DNA of 33,033 nt, taken from contig CAIYJU010000016.1 in the NCBI GenBank assembly GCA_903926565.1, positions 1 to 33,033 on the forward strand. The letters run 5' to 3'. How positions within the stretch are numbered: position 1 is the first letter of the stretch; each line of letters starts with the position of its first letter. The notes below the pieces were generated by a model. That model was given only the letters and a program-made list of their open reading frames with translations, made no database searches and was not told where the DNA came from. This document shows, piece after piece, positions 15,864 to 23,383 of this stretch. The position numbers were made by a program, and so were the translations under genes. This DNA is from an uncultured Bacteroidales bacterium (lineage in GTDB: Bacteria; Bacteroidota; Bacteroidia; Bacteroidales; FEN-979).

Positions 15864-17831
15864 ATGCACCGAGCCATACATAAGAGCCAGCTTGACAAAA
15901 TTACCACCGCAGGGTTAATCGTTACGCTGGGTATTATTTACGGGGATATCGGAACTTCGCCCCTCTATGTGATGCGGGCCATTATTGCCGGGGCCCATAA
16001 CGTGCATGCACCTTTTATCATGGGTGGTCTCTCCTGTATTTTCTGGACGCTCACCATGCAAACCACCATTAAATACATCATATTTGCCATCCGGGCTGAC
16101 AATAAGGGAGAAGGAGGAATTTTCGCCCTGTTCGCCCTGATCAGGAAAAGAGCCAAATGGGCGTTTCTGTTTGCCATAATCGGAGGTTGTACACTGCTTG
16201 CCGACAGTATCATCACACCGGCCATCACCATTGTCTCTGCCGTTGAAGGGCTCCTCATCAGGAACCCCAGGATCCCGGTCGTCCCCATCACTGTGATCAT
16301 CATCACTTTTTTATTTCTGATCCAAAAATTCGGCACCAAGTTGATTGGCAGATCTTTCGGGCCGATCATGTTTATCTGGTTTTCAATGCTCGGCGTTTTA
16401 GGCTTTGCCCAACTTATCCAGTATCCGTTTATTCTGAATGCGCTGAACCCGGCATATGCATTTGACTTTCTTACAAAATTCCCGCATGGATTCGTGTTGT
16501 TGGGAGCGGTTTTCCTGTGCACCACCGGCGCTGATGCGTTATATTCCGACCTTGGACACTGCGGCCGCAGCAACATCAGGGTCACCTGGGGGTTTGTGAA
16601 AGTTTGCCTGTTGCTGAATTATTTCGGACAGGGCGCCTGGCTGCTGAAAAATGTCGATTTTGTAACGGAATGGACAAACCCGTTTTTTGCCATCATGCCC
16701 TCCTGGTTCCTGATGCCAGGCATTATCATTGCTACCGTTGCCGCCATCATCGCCAGCCAGGCCATGATTACCAGTTCCTTTACCCTTATTTCTGAAGCAA
16801 TTTCCCTGAATTTCTGGCCAAAGGTAAAGATCAACTACCCTACAAATATCAAGGGGCAAATGTATATTTCAAGCATTAACTGGATCCTTTATATATGCTG
16901 CATCGGGATCGTGCTCTTTTTTCAGAAATCATCGAATATGGAGGCAGCATATGGACTTACTATTAACATCACCATGCTGATGACGACCATTTTGCTGGGC
17001 ATTTATCTTTATTACAAGCATGCTCCAAGGTATGTGATCGCAGTGTTTTTGATGGTCTACCTGTTTATTGAAGGATCATTCCTGATGGCAAATCTGAACA
17101 AGTTTCTCCACGGAGGATATTTTACTTTCCTGCTGGGCAGCATCCTGTTTATCATCATGTACGTATGGTTCCACGGACGAAAAATCAAGAACAGCTTTAT
17201 TGAGTTCCTACAGATTGAACAATATGTGGCCATCATCAAAGCACTTGCAAAGGATAAATCAATCCCCAAATATGCCACCAACCTGGTATTTCTCACCAAA
17301 GCCAACAGGGAAACTGATATAGAGTCGAAAATCATCTATTCACTGCTGAACAAGCAACCAAAGCGCGCCGACACTTACTGGATGCTTCATATCGACATTC
17401 TGGACGAGCCTCATGTACTCGAGTACAAGGTCACTCATATCATACAGGGAGTACTGATAAAAGTTGATTTCAAAGTTGGGTTTAAAGTTCAGCCAAGGAT
17501 TAACCTGTTTTTCAGACAGGTGCTGGAAGAATTGGCAAAAAACAAAGAAATTGACCTGTTGAGCCATTACGATTCACTCAGGCCGTTCAATGTTTCCAGT
17601 GATTTCAGGTTCGTGGTCATCGACCGGATACAGAATTATGATTTCGATTTCCCACCCAGGGAGCAGTTCATCATGGACCTTTATGCCATCCTCAAACGGT
17701 TTGGCATCAGCGAGGTACGGTCACTCGGACTGGATACCAGCAATGTAACGGTTGAAACGGTTCCACTTTATATTGACAAGGAGACACCGGTACTGCTGAT
17801 TCGCAATGATTTAACCAAACACGCCGGATAG
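15864..17831 (+). CDS. kup: Kup-family potassium uptake protein, copy 1
   Basis: A 655-residue Kup/HAK/KT transporter that carries K+ with protons. About 12 membrane helices occupy residues 1-430, beginning with TLGIIYGDIGTSPLYVM, the family signature. The remaining 225 residues form the cytoplasmic domain. Other hallmarks are ADNKGEGGIFALFALIRK, LLADSIITPAITIVSAVEG, GADALYSDLGHCG and NYFGQGAWLL. The gene follows dedA by 5 nt. A paralogue of exactly the same length follows, and each copy is trailed by a 33-bp palindrome. Confidence 0.95.
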   Translation: MHRAIHKSQLDKITTAGLIVTLGIIYGDIGTSPLYVMRAIIAGAHNVHAPFIMGGLSCIFWTLTMQTTIKYIIFAIRADNKGEGGIFALFALIRKRAKWAFLFAIIGGCTLLADSIITPAITIVSAVEGLLIRNPRIPVVPITVIIITFLFLIQKFGTKLIGRSFGPIMFIWFSMLGVLGFAQLIQYPFILNALNPAYAFDFLTKFPHGFVLLGAVFLCTTGADALYSDLGHCGRSNIRVTWGFVKVCLLLNYFGQGAWLLKNVDFVTEWTNPFFAIMPSWFLMPGIIIATVAAIIASQAMITSSFTLISEAISLNFWPKVKINYPTNIKGQMYISSINWILYICCIGIVLFFQKSSNMEAAYGLTINITMLMTTILLGIYLYYKHAPRYVIAVFLMVYLFIEGSFLMANLNKFLHGGYFTFLLGSILFIIMYVWFHGRKIKNSFIEFLQIEQYVAIIKALAKDKSIPKYATNLVFLTKANRETDIESKIIYSLLNKQPKRADTYWMLHIDILDEPHVLEYKVTHIIQGVLIKVDFKVGFKVQPRINLFFRQVLEELAKNKEIDLLSHYDSLRPFNVSSDFRFVVIDRIQNYDFDFPPREQFIMDLYAILKRFGISEVRSLGLDTSNVTVETVPLYIDKETPVLLIRNDLTKHAG

Positions 17832-17840
17832 ACCTGGATT

Positions 17841-17873
17841 AAACCTTCCAGGTTTTAAAAACCTCGAAGGTTT
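17841..17873. repeat. 33-bp palindrome, copy 1
   Basis: The left arm is AAACCTTCCAGGTTTT. The right arm mirrors it except for one mismatch (C at 17865). It begins 9 nt after the first kup stop. It could form a stem-loop that ends or attenuates transcription between the two kup genes. The mismatch sets it apart from the two perfect copies. Confidence 0.85.
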
Positions 17874-17888
17874 GCAGCAAAAAAAGGT

Positions 17889-17896
17889 TACATTTG
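17889..17896 (+). promoter_or_regulatory. Putative -7 box of the second kup gene
   Basis: TACATTTG matches TAnnTTTG, 35 nt before ATG 17932. A TTTG at 17871-17874 lies 14 nt upstream, shorter than the usual spacing. The box suggests that the second kup can be expressed on its own. Confidence 0.45.
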
Positions 17897-17931
17897 CAGA
17901 CTTTTTATTCACAGGTAAATCCGTTGCCCTT

Positions 17932-19899
17932 ATGCGGACCACCGTTCACAAAAGTCACACCCAGGCCATTTCAGCGGCAGGGTTACTGATCACCCTCGGA
18001 ATTATTTACGGAGATATCGGAACCTCTCCGCTGTATGTCATGAAAGCCATTGTGGGCGGGGCCAGTTCCATTACCCCCCAGTTCATCATGGGTGGACTCT
18101 CCTGCATTTTCTGGACACTCACACTGCAAACGACTGTCAAATACATCATCATCACACTTCGGGCCGACAACAACGGGGAAGGCGGTATCCTCTCACTGTT
18201 TGCCCTGATCAGGAAGCGTGCCAAGTGGGCATATATTTTTGCCATCATCGGAGGGAGCACCCTTTTGGCCGATGGCGTGATTACACCGTCCATTACCATT
18301 GTCTCTGCCGTTGAAGGCCTTGCAATCGTAAACCCCAGGATCCCGGTTATTCCAATCGTCATGGTAATCATCACAGGGTTATTCTTTGTGCAGAAATTCG
18401 GCACAAAAGCCGTGGGTGAATCGTTCGGTCCGATCATGTTCATCTGGTTTGCCATGCTGGCGGTGCTCGGCTTCACGCAGATCATTAAAAGTCCGATGAT
18501 CCTCAAGGCCATTGACCCCAATTATGCCTACATCTTTCTAACCAAATACCCCCAGGGGTTCCTCCTGATGGGCGCAGTATTTCTTTGTACAACCGGCGCG
18601 GAAGCACTATATTCCGACCTGGGACATTGCGGGCTGAAGAATATCCGCATCACCTGGGTCTATGTTAAAATTTCGCTGCTGCTGAATTATTTCGGACAGG
18701 GTGCCTGGATCATCAAGAACTCCGACAGTATTTACGAATGGACCAACCCCTTCTTTGCCATCATGCCTCACTGGTTCCTCATCATCGGGGTGCTCATATC
18801 CACAGCCGCAGCCATCATCGCCAGCCAGGCCCTGATAAGCGGATCCTATACACTCATCAGCGAAGCCATTTCCCTCAACTTCTGGCCAAAAATAAAGATC
18901 AATTACCCTACCAACATTAAAGGTCAGATGTATATCTCCAGCATCAACTGGATGCTGTATTTTTCATGCCTTTTTGTCGTTTTGTTTTTTCAGCGATCCT
19001 CCAATATGGAGGCAGCCTACGGCTTGTCCATCACCATTACCATGCTCATGACAACCAGCCTGTTAAGTATTTACCTGTATTATAAAAAAATACCGATATA
19101 TGTAATAATCGTGTTCCTGATAGTGTATCTATCCATCGAGGGCTCATTTTTGGTTGCAAACCTCAACAAGTTCATGCATGGCGGGTGGTTCACCATCCTG
19201 CTGGGAGGTTTCCTGTTTATGATCATGTATGTATGGCACAGCGGCCGGCGGATCAAAAACAGTTTCATCGAGTTTTTGCAGATTGAGAAATATGCAGAGG
19301 TGATCAAAGACCTGAGTAAAGACAAAACTGTTCCAAAATACGCCACAAACCTGGTGTTTCTTACGAAAGCAAATAAAGGGACCGACATTGAATCAAAGAT
19401 CATCTATTCTATACTCAACAAACACCCGAAGCGTGCCGATCTGTACTGGCTGCTCCATGTTGACATTCTCGACGAGCCGCATGTACTGGAGTATAAAATC
19501 AGCCATATTATCCCCGGAACAATCATCAAAGTTGACTTTAAAATCGGGTTTAAGGTTCAGCCAAGGGTGAACCTGTTTTTCAGGCAGGTACTCGAAGAAC
19601 TGAGTCACAACCAGGAGATCGACATGCTCAGTCGTTACGAATCCCTGAGAAAGCATTATGTCAGTGCCGATTTTCGCTTTGTGGTCATTGACAGGATACA
19701 GAACTACGACTTTGACTTTCCGCCACGGGAACAGTTTGTCATGGATCTTTACGCAATTTTCAAGCGTTTCGGTATTACCGAGGTCAGGGCACTGGGACTG
19801 GACACCAGCAATGTAACGGTAGAGACAGTGCCACTTTATGTTGACCGGGAAATTCCGATCCTGCTGTCCAGGAATGATCAGACAAAGCGAATGGGGTAG
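17932..19899 (+). CDS. kup: Kup-family potassium uptake protein, copy 2
   Basis: A 655-residue Kup transporter, closely similar to the preceding copy along its whole length and equal in size. It shows TLGIIYGDIGTSPLYVM, ADNNGEGGILSLFALIRK, LLADGVITPSITIVSAVEG (Asp-Gly-Val, nearer the classical Kup sequence than Asp-Ser-Ile in copy 1), GAEALYSDLGHCG and NYFGQGAWII. ATG 17932 is chosen over TTG 17872 because MRTTVHKSH aligns with MHRAIHKSQ of copy 1 and because a promoter box lies between the two codons. The pair probably arose by tandem duplication and may differ in affinity or regulation. Confidence 0.95.
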   Translation: MRTTVHKSHTQAISAAGLLITLGIIYGDIGTSPLYVMKAIVGGASSITPQFIMGGLSCIFWTLTLQTTVKYIIITLRADNNGEGGILSLFALIRKRAKWAYIFAIIGGSTLLADGVITPSITIVSAVEGLAIVNPRIPVIPIVMVIITGLFFVQKFGTKAVGESFGPIMFIWFAMLAVLGFTQIIKSPMILKAIDPNYAYIFLTKYPQGFLLMGAVFLCTTGAEALYSDLGHCGLKNIRITWVYVKISLLLNYFGQGAWIIKNSDSIYEWTNPFFAIMPHWFLIIGVLISTAAAIIASQALISGSYTLISEAISLNFWPKIKINYPTNIKGQMYISSINWMLYFSCLFVVLFFQRSSNMEAAYGLSITITMLMTTSLLSIYLYYKKIPIYVIIVFLIVYLSIEGSFLVANLNKFMHGGWFTILLGGFLFMIMYVWHSGRRIKNSFIEFLQIEKYAEVIKDLSKDKTVPKYATNLVFLTKANKGTDIESKIIYSILNKHPKRADLYWLLHVDILDEPHVLEYKISHIIPGTIIKVDFKIGFKVQPRVNLFFRQVLEELSHNQEIDMLSRYESLRKHYVSADFRFVVIDRIQNYDFDFPPREQFVMDLYAIFKRFGITEVRALGLDTSNVTVETVPLYVDREIPILLSRNDQTKRMG

Positions 19900-19910
19900 T
19901 TGACCTTACT

Positions 19911-19943
19911 AAACCTTCCAGGTTTTGAAAACCTGGAAGGTTT
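19911..19943. terminator. 33-bp palindrome, copy 2, between convergent genes
   Basis: A perfect palindrome around a central base, with arms AAACCTTCCAGGTTTT and AAAACCTGGAAGGTTT. It lies 11 nt after the second kup stop and 10 nt from the stop of the convergent transketolase subunit. The location suits a bidirectional terminator, although T-tracts are weak. It may equally be a mobile repeat that took that role. Confidence 0.65.
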
Positions 19944-19953
19944 AAATTGCAAA

Positions 19954-20910
19954 TCAGGACTTCCTGGCAATAGCTTTCAGAGCTGCAGCAACAATATCCG
20001 GAACGTCGAGCCCATACTTCTTCAACAGCTCTTCCGGCTTGCCACTCTCCCCGAATGTATCATTTACAGCAACCATCTCAACCGGCGCAGGGTGTTTTCC
20101 GGACAGGAGCTGGGCGATGCTGTCACCAAGTCCGCCATTGCGCATGTGTTCCTCAGCAGTAACCACGCAGCCGGTCTTGACAACTGAGGCGAGCACCGCA
20201 GCCTCATCAAGTGGTTTGATTGTATGGAGGTCGATAACCTCGGCAGAAATCCCTTGTTCTTCAAGAATTTTACACGCCAGCAATGCATTCCATACCATGT
20301 GCCCGGTAGCAAAAACAGATACATCCTTCCCTTCGTTGAGCATGAGTGCTTTCCCAATCACAAACTCCTGTGAAGGAGAGGTGAAATTGGGCCATTTCGG
20401 TCGTCCGAACCTCAGGTACACAGGTCCGGTGTGACTTGCAATTGCGATGGTGGCTGCCCGGGTCTGGTTAAAATCACAGGGATTGATCACAGTCATGTTG
20501 GGAAGCATCTTCATCATGCCAATATCTTCAAGATTCTGGTGCGTTGCACCATCTTCTCCAAGCGTAAGTCCGGCATGGGAAGCGCATATTTTCACATTTT
20601 TATTTGAGTAGGCAACCGACTGCCTGATCTGGTCATAAACTCTTCCTGTGGAAAAATTGGCGAATGTTCCGGTAAAGGGAATTTTGCCACCAATGGTCAA
20701 TCCGGCCGCAATACTGATCATGTTGGCTTCCGCTATTCCAACCTGGATGAACCGTTCGGGGAATTCATGTGCAAAGGCATCCATTTTCAGCGACCCGATA
20801 AGGTCGGCACACAATGCAACAACCTCAGGGTTTTTCCTGCCAAGTTCAAGCAATGCTTCCCCGAATCCCGAGCGGGTATCCTTTGAGCCTTGATTTACGT
20901 ATTCAGTCAT
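19954..20910 (-). CDS. Transketolase, C-terminal subunit
   Basis: A 318-residue polypeptide equal to the pyrimidine-binding and C-terminal domains of transketolase. Key blocks are FIQVGIAEANMISIAAGLTIGGKIPFTGTFANF (catalytic Glu for TPP activation), SHAGLTLGEDGATHQNLEDIGMM, a VYLRFGRP turn and the C-terminal VVTAEEHMRNGGLGDSIAQLL. With the N-terminal subunit it would form the heterotetramer moving two-carbon units in the pentose phosphate pathway. The start lies 1 nt after the VWA gene stop (TGAaATG), so translation is coupled to that unrelated gene. A 1-deoxyxylulose-5-phosphate synthase half is less likely given the split layout. Confidence 0.9.
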   Translation of the reverse strand: MTEYVNQGSKDTRSGFGEALLELGRKNPEVVALCADLIGSLKMDAFAHEFPERFIQVGIAEANMISIAAGLTIGGKIPFTGTFANFSTGRVYDQIRQSVAYSNKNVKICASHAGLTLGEDGATHQNLEDIGMMKMLPNMTVINPCDFNQTRAATIAIASHTGPVYLRFGRPKWPNFTSPSQEFVIGKALMLNEGKDVSVFATGHMVWNALLACKILEEQGISAEVIDLHTIKPLDEAAVLASVVKTGCVVTAEEHMRNGGLGDSIAQLLSGKHPAPVEMVAVNDTFGESGKPEELLKKYGLDVPDIVAAALKAIARKS

Positions 20911-20911
20911 T

Positions 20912-22327
20912 TCAGTTAGGATATAATTTTAAATTGATTGTCTGACCCGGTTCCACCTTAAAGGTCTTCTCTGTTGTATAGGATGATTGATTTGAATATT
21001 TTGAGCGAAACACAACACGGTACGTCCCCGGCTGAAGATAAAGCGTTTCCTGCTGCTGCTGGTTATCCCGCAGGTTATACAACCATACAAGGTTGCCTTT
21101 ATCCTCAAGGTATAAACTGCCATAGCCATTGGTCGATTTCTGGATCACTGCAATGCCGGGAATCGGCATCTCCACCGTGGTTGTATGGCTCTGCGTGATT
21201 TCAACATCTTTTACCGTGATCCTGGGTAGGCATAAGATTTCAACTTCATAAAAACCGGTGAGATATTTTTCAAGCTGATCAAACTGCTGAACATTGATGG
21301 TTTCGTGCTCTCCCTTTTTCCTGATGATGCAGGGAAGGTACTTTAACGTACTGTTGCTGCCCGCCTTGAACATCAGGTAGCCCTGCGGGGCATCGATTCC
21401 CACGATGTTGTGTTTCCCCGGAGTCAGTTTAACCGTATCCTTATGCACCGGAGGAATGGTATGAACAACAACATCATACGCAACCAGCGGGTCAATATCA
21501 AGGGTGTCAGGGAGTCCTTTTGCATTAAAAGAGTGAATGAAATTATATTTGATCAGTCCCGACAGGTCGTCATAAAAGGTCATGTTGACATTGGTCTCGG
21601 TAGGCTTTCCATATGCATCCGGCAGGTTAACCTGGATACTTGTTGGATTCAAGGTTCTTGAGATGATCACTTTAAGGGCATTGCGGAACTCTTTTTCATT
21701 GGACGCATCAAAATAGGTACCCACACACTCAAACTGATCTTTGAAATTTTTTCCGATCCCGATGATGAAAGGCTTCAGCATGATGCCCTTTTTCTGCAAT
21801 TCCAGGGAAACAGCACACGGGTCGCCCCCGCACTCCTCCAGCCCGTCTGTAATCAGGATGACCACATTGCGGCAATTATCGCAAGGAGGGAAATCTTTGG
21901 GAGCCTGTGAAAGCGCATAAGCGATCGGGGTGGTTCCTTTGGGTATTGTCGTCTTCAGTGTATGCTTGATGCGGTTTATATTATCCTTTCCAAACGGAAC
22001 TTCAAGGCGGGTATCGTTACAATCCTGGGGCGGGAATTGCTTCTGGTTGCCATACATGCGCAAGGCCAGCTCCAGGTTTGTCTGGGTCCGCAGACTGTCG
22101 AGGATGTTTGAAAACAGTTTTACAGCCAGGTCAAACTTGGTATCGCTCTGCCACCGTCCGTACATGCTTTGTGAAGCATCAAAAACAAATAATATCCGGG
22201 TGGTTGGCTTTGGCTTCACCTGCTCCCGCGCGCCCTGGGCGAAAATTCCGGTTGAAAGCATTAAAAAACTCAATCCAACTAATGGAATTCGAACCAGAAA
22301 TGACCAATAACGACTGCTTACCTCCAA
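20912..22327 (-). CDS. Exported von Willebrand factor A domain protein
   Basis: A secreted or periplasmic VWA protein of about 470 residues. The reading frame is open back to 22450, inside the neighbouring gene, but that extension translates an AT-rich repeat. The start given is a non-ATG estimate (TTG 22327) placing a signal peptide (PLVGLSFLMLSTGIFAQG) at the N-terminus. The metal-ion site is complete: DASQS, then Thr in PKGTTPIAYAL, then Asp in LITDGLEECGGDPC. The C-terminal half carries beta-rich repeats resembling PEGA or carboxypeptidase-regulatory modules (LYLQPGTYRVVFRSKYSN). It lies between the two transketolase genes. Ligand and role are unknown. Confidence 0.7.
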   Translation of the reverse strand: MEVSSRYWSFLVRIPLVGLSFLMLSTGIFAQGAREQVKPKPTTRILFVFDASQSMYGRWQSDTKFDLAVKLFSNILDSLRTQTNLELALRMYGNQKQFPPQDCNDTRLEVPFGKDNINRIKHTLKTTIPKGTTPIAYALSQAPKDFPPCDNCRNVVILITDGLEECGGDPCAVSLELQKKGIMLKPFIIGIGKNFKDQFECVGTYFDASNEKEFRNALKVIISRTLNPTSIQVNLPDAYGKPTETNVNMTFYDDLSGLIKYNFIHSFNAKGLPDTLDIDPLVAYDVVVHTIPPVHKDTVKLTPGKHNIVGIDAPQGYLMFKAGSNSTLKYLPCIIRKKGEHETINVQQFDQLEKYLTGFYEVEILCLPRITVKDVEITQSHTTTVEMPIPGIAVIQKSTNGYGSLYLEDKGNLVWLYNLRDNQQQQETLYLQPGTYRVVFRSKYSNQSSYTTEKTFKVEPGQTINLKLYPN

Positions 22328-22367
22328 AATTTGAAATTTGATTTTGAAATTTGAAATCTGAAATCTT
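22328..22367. repeat. AT-rich GAAATTT repeat spacer
   Basis: GAAATTTG or GAAATCTG/T units begin at 22333, 22346, 22353 and 22360, with mostly 7-nt spacing, between the N-terminal transketolase stop and the VWA gene. Such simple AT tracts are probably noncoding. Their presence argues that the long in-frame extension of the VWA gene is not translated. Confidence 0.6.
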
Positions 22368-23213
22368 TCAATAATCTCCAAGCGTTTCAGCCAACTGTGC
22401 CAATGCTGCTTTAGCCTGTTCATCTGTTGGAAAAACACCATGCCACTCATGATTATCCGTCATAAAATCAACCCCACTGCCCATGTGTGTTCTCATCACG
22501 ATCATCACAGGTTTCCCCTGCCCTGTGTACCATTGTGCTTTCTTCATGTTATCAACAACTTCGGTCATATCATTGCCATACATGGTCAGCACGGTCCAGT
22601 CAAAGGCCTCGAATTTTGCCTGGAGATCGCCCAGTGGTAATACCTTGTCATTGGGACCATCTATCTGCACACCATTGTAGTCGACCACCGCAATCAGGTT
22701 ATCAACCTTTTTCCCCGCAGCAAACATCAATGCCTCCCAGTTCTGCCCTTCCTGCAACTCTCCGTCACCCATCAGGCAGTAAACCAGGTGTTCATCGTGG
22801 TTCATTTTTTTGGCCAGGGCGGCTCCGATAGCCACCGACAATCCCTGACCCAGGGAACCGGAACTCATCCGGATACCAGGTAAACCCTCATGGGTAGCGG
22901 GATGCCCCTGCAACCTCGTACCCAATTTACGAAACGTGGCTAATTCACTGGTGTTAAAATATCCATAACGGGCTAAAACACTATACCATCCTGCAGAAAG
23001 ATGGCCATTTGAAAGGAAAAACAGGTCCTCGCCCACCCCGTTCATGGAGAATTGTTTAGGATCAGGTTTCATTATCTTGAAATAGAGTGCCACAAGGAAA
23101 TCGGCACTGCCGAGCGGACCACCGGGGTGACCCGAGGATGCACCATTGACCATACGGATGATATCCCGCCTGACCTGGGAAGCGATATTTTCTAACTCCT
23201 GGATTGACAGCAT
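22368..23213 (-). CDS. Transketolase, N-terminal subunit
   Basis: A 281-residue TPP-binding half of transketolase. It begins MLSIQELENIASQVRRDIIRMV and contains SGHPGGPLGSADFLVALYF, SNGHLSAGWYSVLA, SSGSLGQGLSVAIGAALA and the TPP/metal motif GDGELQEGQNWEA with VVDYNGVQID. ATG 23213 gives the usual start. An upstream in-frame ATG at 23309 adds 32 atypical residues and overlaps the promoter box. In many organisms the two split subunits are adjacent. Here a VWA gene separates them, but the three genes probably share one transcript. Confidence 0.9.
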   Translation of the reverse strand: MLSIQELENIASQVRRDIIRMVNGASSGHPGGPLGSADFLVALYFKIMKPDPKQFSMNGVGEDLFFLSNGHLSAGWYSVLARYGYFNTSELATFRKLGTRLQGHPATHEGLPGIRMSSGSLGQGLSVAIGAALAKKMNHDEHLVYCLMGDGELQEGQNWEALMFAAGKKVDNLIAVVDYNGVQIDGPNDKVLPLGDLQAKFEAFDWTVLTMYGNDMTEVVDNMKKAQWYTGQGKPVMIVMRTHMGSGVDFMTDNHEWHGVFPTDEQAKAALAQLAETLGDY

Positions 23214-23247
23214 GAAGTGGTTGAAATTTAAAATTGATGAATGTGGT

Positions 23248-23261
23248 TTTTCAATTGAAAA
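23248..23261. promoter_or_regulatory. 14-bp palindrome in the transketolase leader
   Basis: TTTTCAATTGAAAA is a perfect palindrome located between the -7 box and the start of the N-terminal transketolase gene. It would lie in the 5' untranslated leader and could be an operator for a dimeric regulator. Chance occurrence in AT-rich DNA is possible. Confidence 0.35.
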
Positions 23262-23272
23262 CGTAAACAGGG

Positions 23273-23280
23273 CAAAGATA
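23273..23280 (-). promoter_or_regulatory. Putative -7 box of the transketolase-VWA operon
   Basis: The reverse strand reads TATCTTTG, a perfect TAnnTTTG match, 59 nt upstream of ATG 23213. This location supports the shorter N-terminus for the transketolase subunit. Confidence 0.5.
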
Positions 23281-23383
23281 TTACAAATAGAGTCCGGCGT
23301 TGGGAGCATGTTGATAAATAAAGAAAAAATAAATCAAATTCCCGCCATTTAACGAGATAAAGTTATGAATTTTGCAAGCACTT

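Noticed and set aside
15965..16585. Long antisense frames over the kup genes, also at 18006-18521
   Set aside because: Both occur at the same place in the two paralogues because the forward codons are conserved. This explains the parallel open frames without a gene.
22328..22450. N-terminal extension of the VWA protein back to ATG 22450
   Set aside because: It would translate an AT-rich repeat and overlap the transketolase subunit by 83 bp, and would bury the signal peptide about 50 residues in.
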